From Polyodon spathula (lineage: Eukaryota > Chordata > Actinopteri > Acipenseriformes > Polyodontidae), in the NCBI RefSeq assembly GCF_017654505.1, contig NC_054539.1, positions 65,366,256 to 65,430,255 on the forward strand: DNA of 64,000 bases, in the 5' to 3' direction. Shown here in pieces: positions 1 to 10,875 of this stretch (positions are counted from its first letter, which is position 1; the number at the start of each line of letters is the position of its first letter). A program made the translations under genes and the position numbers. The notes below the pieces were generated by a model. That model had not been told where the DNA came from. It did not search any database and saw nothing but the letters and a program-made list of their open reading frames with translations.

Positions 1-60
1 TCACTGTGTGTGACCCTGAGCAAGTCATTTAACCTCCCTGTGCGTCGTCCGTTGTGAATC
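1..60. repeat. SINE/LINE-tail fragment at window edge
   Basis: The first bases read as a 'tgaccctgagcaagtcattt' segment. The same motif occurs, in the opposite orientation, near 39100-39125. This is a common fish interspersed-repeat tail; the element is cut by the window edge and cannot be classified. The sequence from about 61 to 670 holds no coding signal I recognise. Confidence 0.5.
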
Positions 61-677
61 TGCTGCAGCAGTTGCTAAGGCATGGCCATTCACACTACAA
101 CCCCTAAGGATGGTCCCGCACTAAATGTAATACTAAATATCATTTGGGTGAGCCTACACTAAATTCTTACTAATTTTTTCTCCTGTCTTCAGGCATAGGG
201 ATTCTGGCCTACAGCCTACTCAACCTAGAGAACAAAGGAGCTAGCGCTCAGTTCCTCTTTCAGACATGTAGCCAGGCTCTAATTGGCAATCGGTTATCCA
301 ATTTGAAACTGGCCACATTCAGTTATACACCTGTTATCTCATGGATGGGATTTTAATCCTGTCCCTGTCAAGTTAACACAAATCTTCAATTTTAACAAAT
401 GTATTTACAAACCCAAAATAAACAACTTTGATAATATGCCTTCAGGTACAAATATGATTGAAGAAATTGCAGTACTAAATGCAGCAGCTATAAAAGTTAT
501 TTGGCTTTAATCAAGCATCATAAACCATAAATGATCAACTTGCAGAGGAAGGTGGTGGGGGCCTTGATAACAGACGAGTGTAAGAAAGTCAGGAGCTAAG
601 TGGTGTTGCTTAGCAACTGCACTGGAACAGCTTGTAGGATCCTGTAGTGACTACTAAATATTTTGCAGAAGGACTAA

Positions 678-905
678 GCAGTCAGGAGATTTCAGCTGAG
701 TCTGTAGGGTAAATTGGTAGATGCTTTAGAACAAAAATAATAGAACTACATATTATATATAGATAGTAGCAATCTTGGTTCCCACAGGCAGGAACATCAC
801 ACAGGGCAAGGCAATCCACACACAGGCGGAGGGCGGGCGTGAACCCGGGACCTCTTTCACTAAAGGGTAGCGCCGATACCGCTGTACAAAAGAGCCGGCT
901 GCTTT
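678..905 (-). repeat. tRNA-derived SINE
   Basis: Read on the minus strand, this stretch starts with a tRNA-like head. It has an A-box-like segment around 'cagcggtatcggcgct' and a B-box-like 'ggtcccgggttcacgcc', followed by a GC-rich body much unlike the AT-rich surroundings. Internal pol III promoter boxes plus an unrelated body are the hallmark of tRNA-derived SINEs. The tRNA-like part cannot fold into an intact cloverleaf with a usable anticodon arm as far as I can see, so it is not called a tRNA gene. Confidence 0.6.
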
Positions 906-994
906 GCAAGGAGCGTATATCAGGCTTATGTCTTTGTATGTGATTACGTCACCTACCAGCTCTGCTGCTGCCTTCCCCCTTCCACGCTGCTCTC

Positions 995-1037
995 TCTCTC
1001 TCTCTCTCTGATATATATATATATCTATATATATATA

Positions 1038-1101
<64 letters not shown>
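995..1101. repeat. (TC)n/(TA)n microsatellite
   Basis: A short CT run passes into a long imperfect TA dinucleotide array. Length is likely polymorphic. Confidence 0.95.
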
Positions 1102-1105
<4 letters not shown>

Positions 1106-1111
1106 AGATTA

Positions 1112-1330
1112 GGACACTGATCTCAGCTTTGATATGATGTGGCATACACTCCAAAAGATGCTGGAAGGTATATTGTGTCCCTTGATGCAATTGGTGCAGA
1201 GGTAGGCAGATGACGAATGAATCGTTCAAGATCATCCCAAACATACTTAATACAATTTTGATCTGGGGAATCTGGCACAGTGAATGAGTGTATTGTCATC
1301 TTGAAAATAGCCATGGTCACCATTGTAAAA
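1112..1330 (-). pseudogene. possible transposase C-terminal remnant
   Basis: The minus strand has an open stretch containing 'SPDQNCIKYVWDDLERF', which loosely resembles the 'SPDLNPIE..WD' block of Tc1/mariner-type transposases, followed by about 35 further residues. It is short, has no start context, and could equally come from another element class. From 1331 to about 2379 I see no gene, only AT-rich sequence. Confidence 0.3.
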
Positions 1331-2452
1331 ATGCAGCATTGTTGACTTGACTTGATCCGGAACAGTGTTTTAGTAAAACTAGTTTGGTTTTCAGAAGGGA
1401 CCCAGGGTACAGCAGGAGAGCATGCCTAATAAAAAGGTGATGCCAAACATCTGCCATTTATTTACAACCAAAATGGATTCAGCACAGTGAAGAGAATGAC
1501 TGAAAAGTGAGAAAGCTTTTTTGATACTGTTGGTTTCAAACAAAGAAACAGTTTCATGGTTCTGTTTTAAAAGAAAGAAAGGAAATAAACAAATTCTCAA
1601 TCACAAAGTCAAAGCATTCACAAATACTGCTTTTGATGTATGTTTAATCAAATTCAGAGACTTGCTTGGTGTGCCTATGGGCAGGATATATAGTTTTGTG
1701 TGTTATCTGACTAACAAGTAGCAAACATAGCAAATTGCATAGCAGATGACTCGGCAAACAGTCAGTTTTGCATTTTCATTTGTTATCAATCTGTTGCCTT
1801 TAACCATGATGCCATCCAGACGCCATGATGCCTTTAAGAAGTCATAACATCAACAAGCTTTAGGCAAATAGGCAATAAAAGAACACAGAGCCAGATGACT
1901 AACAAACAAAAATGTTTTTAATTCTCGCTTTAAACTCTGGAGGAAATAAAAAAATATAAAAAACTGATTGCTGACAATAAGGTAAACTCTCACAGTTGAG
2001 TATACACACTTAAGTCAGCATCTGGCATAATACTAATGTACTGTTAATAGGAAAAAATGAAATCTTAGCAAACAAGAATAGCGTGAGAGCTATATGCTGT
2101 CAGCTTTTTCTCCTTGAGATGTTTGTCATCCATGTACGGTATACAAGAAATGAGTAATAAGATCACATGACATTAATTTAACAAATGGGATTCAGAAAAA
2201 TAACTTAGTAAACATACTTCATGCATCGATGCCAGGAGCATGAAATATAAAGTAATAAAGCCACAATTTAATTACATAGTGCAAGGCATTTTCTCAGATA
2301 CTTGGTTGACTAATATAAATTAGTTACACAAATTTTGGTCCTTGTTCACAAAATTGTAAACTGTTAATAAAGGAGCTAACATAAGAACATAAGAACATAA
2401 GAAAGTTTACAAACGAGAGGAGGCCATTCGGCCCATCTTGCTCGGTTGGTTG

Positions 2453-3019
2453 TTAGTAGCTTATTGATCCCAAAATCTCATCAAGCAGCTTCTTGAAGGA
2501 TCCCAGGGTGTCAGCTTCAACAACATTACTGGGGAGTTGATTCCAGACCCTCACAATTCTCTGTGTAAAAAAGTGCCTCCTATTTTCTGTTCTGAATGCC
2601 CTTTTGTCTAATCTCCATTTGTGACCCCTGGTCCTTGTTTCTTTTTTCAGGCTGAAAAAGTCCCTTGGGTCGACACTGTCAATACCTTTTAGAATTTTGA
2701 ATGCTTGAATTAGGTCGCCACATAGTCTTCTTTGTTCAAGACTGAACAGATTCAATTCTTTTAGCCTGTCTGCATATGACATGCCTTTTAAGCCCGGAAT
2801 AATTCTGGTCGCTCTTCTTTGCACTCTTTCTAGAGCAGCAATATCTTTTTTATAGCGAGGTGACCAGAACTGCACACAATATTCAAGATGAGGTCTTACT
2901 AGTGCATTGTACAGTTTTAAGATTACTTCCCTTGATTTAAATTCAACACTTTTCACAATGTAACCGAGCATCTTGTTAGCCTTTTTTATAGCTTCCCCAC
3001 ATTGTCTAGATGAAGACAT
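2453..3019 (-). pseudogene. CR1-like ORF2, C-terminal part
   Basis: This open frame of 188 residues encodes the conserved post-RT region. Blocks include 'LYNALVRPHLEYCVQFW' and 'LERVQRRATRIIPGL', then 'FFTQRIVRVWNQLP' close to the end. The stop lies about 50 bp from the terminal octamer array, as expected for the 3' end of a CR1-type element. It is separated from the RT frame by a stop/frameshift near 3020-3040. Confidence 0.85.
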
Positions 3020-3039
3020 TTCTGAGTCAACAAAAACTC

Positions 3040-3999
3040 CTAGGTCTTTTTCATAGATTCCTTCTCCAATTTCAGTATCATATGATATTTATAATGTAGA
3101 TTTTTATTTCCTGCGTGCAGTACCTTACACTTTTCTCTATTAAATGTCATTTGCCATGTGTCTGCCCAGTTCTGAATCTTGTCTAGATCATTTTGAATGA
3201 CCTTTGCTGCTGCAACAGTGTTTGCCACTCCTCCTACTTTTGTGTCGTCTGCAAATTTAACAAGTTTGCATACTATACCAGAATCTAAATCATTAATGTA
3301 GATTAGGAATAGCAGAGGACCTAATACTGATCCCTGTGGTACACCACTGGTTACCACACTCCATTCTGAGGTTTTTCCTCTAATAAGCAGTTTCTGTTTT
3401 CTACATGTTAACCACTCCCTAATCCATGTACATGTGTTTCCTTGAATCCCAACTGCGTTCAGTTTGAGAATTAATCTTTTGTGTGGGACTTTGTCAAAAG
3501 CTTTCTGGAAATCTAAATAAACCATGTCATATGCTTTGCAATTATCCATTATCGATGTTGCATCCTCAAAAAAATCAAGCAAGTTAGTTAGGCACGATCT
3601 CCCTTTCCTAAAACCATGTTGACTGTCCCCAGGACCCTGTTACCATATAGGTAATTTTCCATTTTGGATCTTATTATAGTTTCCATAAGTATATATGGAA
3701 GTATAAATAATAGAAGTCAGGCTTACTGGTCTGTAGTTACCTGGTTCAGTTTTGTTTCCCTTTTTGTGGATCGGTATTATGTTTGCAATTTTCCAGTCTG
3801 TCGGTACCACCCCTGTGTCAAGAGACTTGGTTAGCGGTTTGTAAATTACTTCTTTCATTTCTTTGAGTACTACTGGGAGGATCTCATCCGGCCCAGGGGA
3901 TTTGTTTATTTTAAGAGCTCCTAGTCCCTTTAACACTTCTGCCTCAGTTATGCTAAAGTTATTTAAAACTGGATAGGAACTGAATGACATGTGGGGCAT
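3040..3999 (-). pseudogene. CR1-like ORF2, reverse transcriptase part
   Basis: Two overlapping frames encode the RT palm and fingers. The first (3999-3640) has 'YRPVSLTS'. The second (3582-3040) has 'FQKAFDKVPH', 'PQGSVLGPLLFLIYINDL' and the catalytic 'FADDTKV' block. The FADD box and the PQGSVLGPLLF box are those of CR1/L2-type LINE reverse transcriptases. A frameshift near 3600-3710 separates the two pieces, so the enzyme is broken here. Confidence 0.88.
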
Positions 4000-4212
4000 G
4001 TTGTCAGTATCTTCCTTTGTAAAAACTTGTGAAAAGTAATCATTTAATATATTTGCTATTTTTTTTCTTCATCTACGATTTTGCCATTTGTATCTCTTAC
4101 ACATTTAATCTCCTCTTTGAATGTTCTCTTGCTGTTGTAATATTGGAAAAACATTTTGGAATTGGTTTTAGCTCCCTTAGCAATGTTCATTTCTATTTCT
4201 CTCTTGGCCTTT

Positions 4213-5205
4213 CTAACTTCCTTTTTGACTTGCGTTTGCAGTTCTGTGTACTCTTTCTGCGTACTTTCTTTTTGGTCCTTTTTTAATGCTCTGTAAAGTG
4301 CCTTTTTTCGCTGAATTTTTTTTTTTAATTGATCTATTAAACCATTTTGGCAATTTAGTTTTACATTTAGATTTGTCTACTTTAGGGATGTAATTGTTTT
4401 GCGCCTCTAGTACTACATTTTTGAAGAACAACCATCCTTTTTCTGTGGGTGTTTTCTCTATTTTACTCCAATCTACTTCTGTTAGTCTCTGTTTCATACC
4501 TTCATAGTTTGCTTTTCTAAAATTGTAAACCTTAGCTTTAGTCATTACTTTTGGGGTTTTAAAAAACACTTCAAATGAGACCATGTTGTGGTCTGAGTTT
4601 GCCAGTGGTTCTCTGACCTCTGTTTTAGTTATTCTATCTTCGTTATTTGAAAAGACTAAATCAAGGCATGCCTCCCCTCTAGTCGGTGCCTTGACAAATT
4701 GTGTTAGGAAGCAGTCATTTGTCATTTCCACCATTTCTATTTCATCCTTCGTGCTACCCACCGGGTTTTCCCATTTTATTTGGGGGAAGTTGAAATCCCC
4801 CATTAGTATGGCTTCTCCTTTGCTACACGCATTTCTAATGTCATTGTATAACAGATTATTGTGCTCACCGTCTGAATCTGGCGGTCTATAGCATGCTCCT
4901 ATTATTATGCCCTTTGAATTTTTGTCCGTTATTCTGACCCATATTGATTCGGCTTTATTTTCTTTGTCCAGGTTTAACACCTGGGCTTCAAGACTGTTTC
5001 TTATGTATAGCGCTACCCCTCTTCCTCTTCTGTCCTGCCTGTCTTTCCTATACAGTGTATACCCACAAATATTATATTTGTCCCCATCACTCTCAGACAA
5101 CCACGTTTCTGTAACACCTATCACATCATAGTTACCTGTTAGTGCAGTAGCTTCAAGTTCTAGAATTTTGTTTCTGATACTTCTAGCATTTAGATAAATA
5201 CATTT
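4213..5205 (-). pseudogene. CR1-like ORF2, endonuclease part
   Basis: This part encodes the AP-like endonuclease that nicks the target for target-primed reverse transcription. Visible blocks in order are 'LNARSIRNK' at the N-terminal side (about 5200), 'GVTETWLSES', 'GDFNFPQIKWE' and 'SDHNMVSFEV'. The last carries the catalytic SDH. The frame is open from before 5124 to 4213 and then shifts near a T-rich run around 4280-4325. Sequence similarity of the family resumes in another frame (4260-4020) and leads into the RT segment. The product would therefore stop after the endonuclease and this copy cannot make a full ORF2. Confidence 0.85.
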
Positions 5206-5814
5206 AATGGTTGTCTTACCTGAGTTGTTGTTCTTGTTTTGATGCGGTCTCCCTTCTGTTTTTTTTGTTGATTTCTCCCCCCTTCCTTTCTAGTTTAAAT
5301 GCTTCTGAACCTGTAGATTAATTAGAACAATTGTAGATTAAAAGGAAAGGATATTTATAAAGCACCTTTCACATAGTAATATCACAAGGAGTCACGATAG
5401 GGTGGCCACCTTTTCCACAGAGTGTAGTCTTCTGTCCCGCCTGCTGAGGTAATAAATAGTCACTCCACGGAGATCTCGTTCTCTTTTGCATTGAACCCGC
5501 AAATGCGAGTGATGCCACCTTGTAAGGTTTGGTGGTCGACTTCTCTTTCAGAGAACCGGGGTTACATCCATAACCTACCGTTCCCTTTCAATTTGAAGAC
5601 AACCACCAACCAATACTTTTGGGAAAAGTATACCAAAGCCATCGCAAGGAAGTGTGAGTGGACAGCACATGAAGGACGTCTCGCTACCGCCAACCAATGC
5701 TGGTGGTGTGAGCTTGCAACCTCAAGGACCCTTGTGCCTAACGAAGGCGCAGAGGGATCTACCACATTAAGATAGAACCTGGTGAATGTATGCAGAGTAG
5801 CCCAGCTAGCCACA

Positions 5815-6427
5815 TGTGGCAGGCTGGCCAGTGCGGTGATGTCAGACCCGGAAGAAACACACAGCACTGCATTGCTGAGTGAAATGAAGAGACATCCACA
5901 GCATATTGGGGAAATATGCTGCTTGCAAGTTTATTAAATTAACAAATAAAATACTAGAACAGACAAAACACTTTGACAAAACAAACAAGTTGAACCAAAA
6001 CGGACTTACTCTAAACAAACAAGGACGAACACGCCACAAACAAGTACCATGCTGGTCCTCCAGCACGAAGTAGCAATTGCTATTTTTTATTTATTTTTTC
6101 CTCACTCCCGTTCTTTCATCCTGAACACACAACCCTGTGTGTGTGAAACATGCACGCTTTTATGCAGATGTGCCGAGACTCGATTGCTAATCAATTATTC
6201 ACTTGAATCAGTCTGCACGTGAACTAATTGTGCACTCCCTGTACCCCCATACAAATACCCACTTTAATCCGCACATGAAGTGATTAAATACAATTCTAAA
6301 TTTTACATCACCTGTGCTACATAACCCACACTCGGTGTACCACTATAATAATACATATAACATAAATGAAACACACCACATACAAAATAAACACAAAATA
6401 CACACAGGGGAGGGGCACACTGCCACA
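5815..6427 (-). mobile_element. solo LTR, inserted in the DIRS-like element
   Basis: The segment begins TGTGGCAGGCTGG and ends CTGCCACA, i.e. TG...CA with an 8-bp inverted terminus. It is flanked by CCACA and CCGCA, a 4/5 match to a 5-bp target duplication. Read on the minus strand there is a TATA-like 'gcataaaagcgtg' and downstream 'aataaac' type signals, as expected for U3-R. No internal retroviral sequence is present, so it is a solo LTR. A truncated relative lies at about 43560-43835. Confidence 0.7.
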
Positions 6428-6589
6428 CCGCAGTACAGATATGAGGCACCTCTAAAGAGAGCCCATGACATAGCCAGAATGCGTGGCCACCTTCTCAGGT
6501 GGGGCTAGGCTGGCATTGGTATATACAGTCAAAACTGTGTCCACAATCTAGTGGGACACTTGCTGCTTCGAGAGGGCTTGACCCAGGGT

Positions 6590-7010
6590 CCTTTTACCAT
6601 GGCAGATGCAGCGCTCTTGTCCTATCTACCTCTCAATGCCCGCACTAGCCAGAGGGAATTTAATCTCCTATCCTTCTCCGAAGCAAAAGGAGGAAGACAG
6701 ACAGCTTCTAACTCCATTGATTGGTTCAGTGGAAAGCCGTAACACCTTAGGTAGGAATGCAAGGTTTATGCATAACGATAGCCTGTTTCCATGATCACAA
6801 ACATGCATACAGGAACTGTGCACAGACAGAGCCTGCAGCTCACTTACCCACTTAGCGGAGGTGATGCCCAATAAAAAGGCTGTCTTAATAGAAAGATATT
6901 TCAGCTCTACGGACTGTACAGGCCACCATCCTTTGCTGGCATCAGAAAGTATCTCGAGTAGAACCCCTTTTCCTGAGAGATGCGTTCTATGAGACCAATG
7001 GCTTGTCTGA
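6590..7010 (-). pseudogene. DIRS-type RT/tyrosine-recombinase relic
   Basis: Reading the minus strand, a short RT-like segment ('KGFYSRYFL' then 'KDGG', with frameshifts, near 6990-6940) is followed almost at once by 'LSIKTAFLLGITSAKWVSEL' (near 6893-6835). That second block resembles the conserved start of the DIRS recombinase domain. 'NLAFLPKV' and 'VDRTRAL' pieces follow toward 6600. In complete DIRS elements several hundred codons of RT, RNase H and methylase-like sequence separate these blocks. The junction therefore marks an internal deletion. Multiple stops make the gene non-functional. Confidence 0.65.
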
Positions 7011-7859
7011 GAAGCTGTTTTTCTACTTCTTGCTTGAGAGCCAAGACTTGGAGAGGATCGTTCATGGATGTAACTGTGATTCCTTGAAAGGGAGGTGGTC
7101 CCGCATGTGACCAGTGTTACGGTAGTGAGCACCCAAGAGTCTGAGGTGCAATTGCGCCAGTATTGCAGCTGGTGTTGTGTGTATGGGTGGGTCTGAGGCC
7201 GCAACCCTTCAGGACCCCCTGATGGGGCTGCTGTGGAGCCTGCTTTGGAGACTGTCTGGGACAGTTCTCTCTGATCGCTGGGGCTCCACATCCGGCATTT
7301 GGTGGCTTGGAGGTGATGCTTCAGTTCACCCCGTGGAGCAGTGGGGATTGTGATTGTCTGGAATACCAGCGCATCCCCCTGTTTTATGTCGGAGCACATG
7401 AGGGGTGCATTGCAGCCACCTGCCGAGGCGCCTCTCGCTCCCTATGAGGGCGTTGCAGCAGCATCTCCACCACTGACCTGAAGGTATTGCCAGAGGAAAT
7501 TGGTGCGTCCAATAAGGCCGACTTATCCACGTTGTGGACCCTCGTCTGAGCTCGGCTTTGAGCTAGAGGGGCTGGAGCCTGTGCACAGGGATATGCTCTG
7601 TGAAGGGATCAAAGGCAAGAGGAGGGGAGAGAACCGGGCCACAAATGGTTCCTCAGTCGACAGTAGAGGTCTCGTCTGTCAACTCTGCTAGCCTCTTTTG
7701 CAGGGTTCTCTCCCTGGAGTTCACACAAATGGGGCAGAACATCCTGTCTTCTAAGGCAGAAGAGGCGTGCTGCCTGCCCAAGCACTGGACACACAATGTG
7801 TGCTTGTGCTGTGGGGGAAGGTTCGCCCTGCAGTACGTGCAAGGGTGAAAGCCCGACAT

Positions 7860-8560
7860 TGCTGCTAGGTACCGAGACTCTAGGGTACTGAGGCACCAAA
7901 GTATTAGGTGCAGTGGCTTTCAAACATCGAAGGTGTCGAAGCACAAGGCCTTAAGGCTCTGGAGCACTGGGAGGCACTATTGCACTGAGGCGCTGATGCA
8001 CTGAGGTACAAATGTACCTAGGAGCCCAAAGCCACCGATACACAAAGCATGTGAGCACCTAAGGCGCTGAAGTACCGAGGCGTCGAAGCTCTACAGCGGA
8101 GCTGAGATGTCGAGGCTATAGGGCACCAGGGCACTGATGCAGGGAGCACTTAGGCACAGAGGCCGTCGATGTACCGAGGTGTTGAGGCCCTGGGGCATCA
8201 AGCATGTCTAAGCACCACGGTTCTAGGGCACTGGGGATCGAGGATGCATTAAAGCGCCAAGGAGTCAAGGTCTTGAGGCAAGGAGGATGCAGAAGAACCG
8301 AGCCTATGGAGCACCAGGGCACCGATGCACGGAGATTCAAAGCACCAAAGTTGTTGAAGCACCGAGGTGTCGAGAAACCGAGGATATGGAGCACTGAGGC
8401 GCCGAGGGTACCAAGGCCGCCGATGCAAGGAAGCTCCTGAGCACTGAGAATGCCAAAGCACCGAGGCTCTGAGTCACTAAGGGTACCAAGGGCATCAAGG
8501 CCGAGACACTGGGGCGCCGAAACACCAAGCACCAAGGGCTTTAAGCACCAAGGGTACTGA
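7860..8560. repeat. GC-rich degenerate short-period array
   Basis: About 700 bp built of variants of GCACCGAGGCGCCGAAG-type units, with recurrent 'gcaccga', 'gaggcgc' and 'gcactga'. Minus-strand translations in more than one frame give Ser/Ala/Pro/Arg/Cys/Leu-rich repeats, so no single frame stands out. It sits inside the DIRS-like element, in the position expected for a basic gag-like region, and may be a decayed repeat-rich gag. Confidence 0.7.
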
Positions 8561-9396
8561 GCTGTCTGTCTAGTTTGTTTATTGCAACACACAGCCAAAG
8601 CTTGCAACAGTGTGGTGCCTACAGACAGCTGAAGTGCAGGAGTCACACAGCCGGTGCAGCGCGAAGCCTACACTGGACTGAAGCACTGTATAATTGCCAT
8701 CTGGATTGCGTGCCGTATTCCATTGGTGCTGCGCGTAGCTTACGATGTGGAAAAAAATAAGACAGTTTACAGAGAGAAGAGAGACTTTTTTTGAACCTAC
8801 ACACCGCTTTTCTGGGTGAGTAATTTGAATGTGCGTGGGTCTACTCAACAATAGGACCGTGTAAACAAGGCTTAATTGAGGAAGCACAATGTTGTTGTCC
8901 TTTCTTTTTTTTTTAAACTGCATTACAGCGAACACACAAACACTCAACAGCAAGCTGGAGTGTAAGGGTCTTTTTAAAAACTGCTAAACAGTAGTAATCG
9001 TCACAACCTATAGGGGGCCGACTAGGCTAAGGTAGCCAAGAGTCCTCGTCTCAACAGCGGGCATAGCAGAGCTGGGTCTTGCTGGAGGATTACATCTCTC
9101 TCTATCATTTTTTTTTTCAAAGCTGCCAAGGCAGAGGAAAAAATAGAAAACACAGGCAGCAAGGTTAGTTACAGCAGACTACAATCCCTGTGCGATGTAG
9201 GCTGAAGAAAGTCGATTTTTATTTATTTTTAAAACGGCGCACAGCTCTGATTCCACAGAAGTGGCAAGCCGACTTCCAGAAATATATTACCAGGGAACTA
9301 CTGAAACTCGTAGTGAAGGGCTCTTTTCAAAATACCATCAGAAAACTGGAAAAAAAAAGGTTAGTTATACCCACCTTACTTACCTGGTTGTGAGAA
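8561..9396. other. DIRS-like element flank, no gene seen
   Basis: This stretch between the GC-rich array and the right inverted block contains only short, unconvincing open frames and T/A runs. It probably belongs to the DIRS-like element but shows no recognisable domain. Confidence 0.5.
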
Positions 9397-10138
9397 GCAA
9401 AAGAGAACGAGATCCCCGCGGAGTGATTGTTTATTACCTCGGCTGGCGGGACCGAGGACGTCACTCCACAAAGGAGCCTATCGGCAGCTCTGACATAAAA
9501 TTATCAGTAAATACCTGACCTGTGGCAGGCATATCCCAAAAGTATTGGCTGGTGGTCGTCTTTGAATTGAAAGGGAACTGCACTATACTGTAATACAGTT
9601 TAACACAATACACCAGATCTCGGTACAAATAATATAATCATGCAGTATATACAGTATTGTGCTCTTGATATTTCTAGCAATCGGACTTGCAAGCCGGAAA
9701 AGTAGTAGCCATATCGTGGTACGTTAGAGGCTAATCTTACCTGAGACAAGTAGCTGTGATAACGCCGTGCTACATCAATGCAATTTCTGAAGCGATTAAC
9801 CCGTCTACTTTTTTTTTTTTTTTTCAGTCGCGGTATTTCTGTGCCGGAAAAGCCTATTTGCGACAGTCAAAGTTATTTTACAGCCATTCTTGGCAAATTT
9901 TGTCGCTGTAGATTATATTAACAGACGTTATTAATAGATGTTAAAAACTACGGCTCTATTGGTCGTGTCGACAAAAAGAGGCGAAATGATTCAAAATTTA
10001 GTCAAATTTGTTTCGGTTTTTCAATGTTACTAATGTCTACCGTTTAATATGTAATGCATACACGCATATGTATATGGCTTAATTACCATTCTATATTGTA
10101 AGTAACCCTTATTTTACTTTAAAGGTTACATATTTATG

Positions 10139-10355
10139 GGTTGTGCAGTGGTTAGCGCTGCTCCAGCCTCGGGCCTGGCTGTGTGGAGTCCAAAGATATG
10201 CTGGCTGGCCTCTCTAAATTTCCGCTTAGTGTGTCCTGCGATGGACTGGTGTCCCATCCAGGGTGTAGGCCCCCCTTGCACCCTGTGTCTGCTGGGCTAG
10301 GCTCCAGCTCACCACAACGCTCTATAGGATTAAGCGGTTACAGTAATGGATGGTT
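10139..10355 (+). repeat. tRNA-derived SINE, internally shortened
   Basis: The head 'gtgcagtggttagcgctg' is A-box-like. The 3' half contains 'tgcgatggactggtgtccc', 'ggctccagctcacc' and a final 'ggattaagcggttacag', a 3' body shared by abundant fish SINEs. A part of the central body seems deleted between the head and 'gtccaaagatatg'. The tail ends in an 'atggatgg' run. 9579-10138 upstream holds no gene that I can recognise. Confidence 0.7.
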
Positions 10356-10535
10356 ATCTACTTAATCACACGCAGATCAATGTAATGTAAATCACTATTC
10401 CAGTGCTGTGGACACAGTAGAATGTACATTTCTATAAGATAGTGGAAATCTTTTAAGCATATAATGGGACATTTTGGCTGGTATTAAATTAAATTTACTA
10501 CCTTGGTAGATTTTTGAATTGGCGTTAAATACTTT

Positions 10536-10875
10536 CAGGGCTTCTCAAACTCAGTTCTGGGGACCCCCTGTGGCTGCTGGTTTTCATTCCTACCGAGGTC
10601 TTAATTACTTAACTAAACCCTTAATTGAACTGATAATTTGCTTAATTAGACCTTTTTACTTGTTTTCAGCTCTTAAACAGTTGCAGTTCAAGTTACTTAT
10701 AAAATGTTACAGCTAACTTGAAATGTGCAACTGTTCAAGAGATGAAAACAAGTAAAAAGGTCTAATTAAGCAAATTATCAGTTCAATTAAGGGTTTAGTT
10801 AAGTAATTATGACCTCGGTTGGAATGAAAACCAGCAGCCACAGGGTGTCCCCAGAACTGAGTTTGAGAAGCCCTG
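10536..10875. mobile_element. hairpin MITE with hAT-like termini
   Basis: A near-perfect inverted repeat with arms of about 165 bp, starting CAGGGCTTCTCAAACTC and ending GAGTTTGAGAAGCCCTG. Only a few mismatches separate the arms and the central spacer is very short. The end CAG..TTCTCAAACT resembles the terminus of the hAT relic that begins at 17227. Fold-back MITEs of this kind are non-autonomous passengers. I could not find a clear 8-bp target duplication. Confidence 0.85.

Larger units (their letters stand above)
2380..5330 (-). mobile_element. CR1-like non-LTR retrotransposon, nearly full-length ORF2
   Basis: The minus strand carries, in order, an AP-endonuclease domain (about 5205-4213), a reverse transcriptase (3999-3040) and a C-terminal region (3019-2453). 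The 3' end (plus-strand 2380-2403) is three copies of the octamer CATAAGAA. Short octamer tails instead of poly-A are typical of the CR1 clade. The reading frame is broken by only a few frameshifts, so the copy is relatively young but inactive. A second, much more decayed copy of the same family lies at about 20640-21745 on the plus strand with the same terminal octamer. The 5' end is not sharply defined; coding similarity starts near 5205 and A/T-rich element-like sequence continues to about 5330. Confidence 0.9.
5434..9578 (-). mobile_element. DIRS-like tyrosine-recombinase retrotransposon, internally deleted
   Basis: Two sequence blocks occur near both ends in inverted orientation. Block A ('gagatctcgttctcttttgc' side) is at 5434-5490 and again reversed at 9397-9452. 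Block B ('gttccctttcaatttgaag' side) is at 5580-5623 and again reversed at 9535-9578. Inverted termini plus internally repeated end sequence are the layout of DIRS elements, which use a tyrosine recombinase instead of an integrase. Coding relics on the minus strand (about 7000-6590) match a DIRS RT start and recombinase. Most of the RT/RNase H region is missing. A solo LTR (5815-6427) is nested inside and a GC-rich degenerate array (7860-8560) sits where the gag-like part would be. The exact ends and full-length family were not checked by alignment. Confidence 0.7.

Noticed and set aside
678..905. Functional tRNA gene
   Set aside because: Has pol III box-like motifs but continues into a SINE body and lacks a credible cloverleaf and terminator.
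6668..7399. 243-codon intact protein on the minus strand
   Set aside because: The recognisable DIRS-type blocks fall in different frames with stops between them, so the open frame is partly a chance frame over a broken element.
8116..8646. 176-codon Cys/Leu/Pro-rich protein
   Set aside because: Arises from the GC-rich degenerate array; equally long frames exist on the other strand and in other phases.
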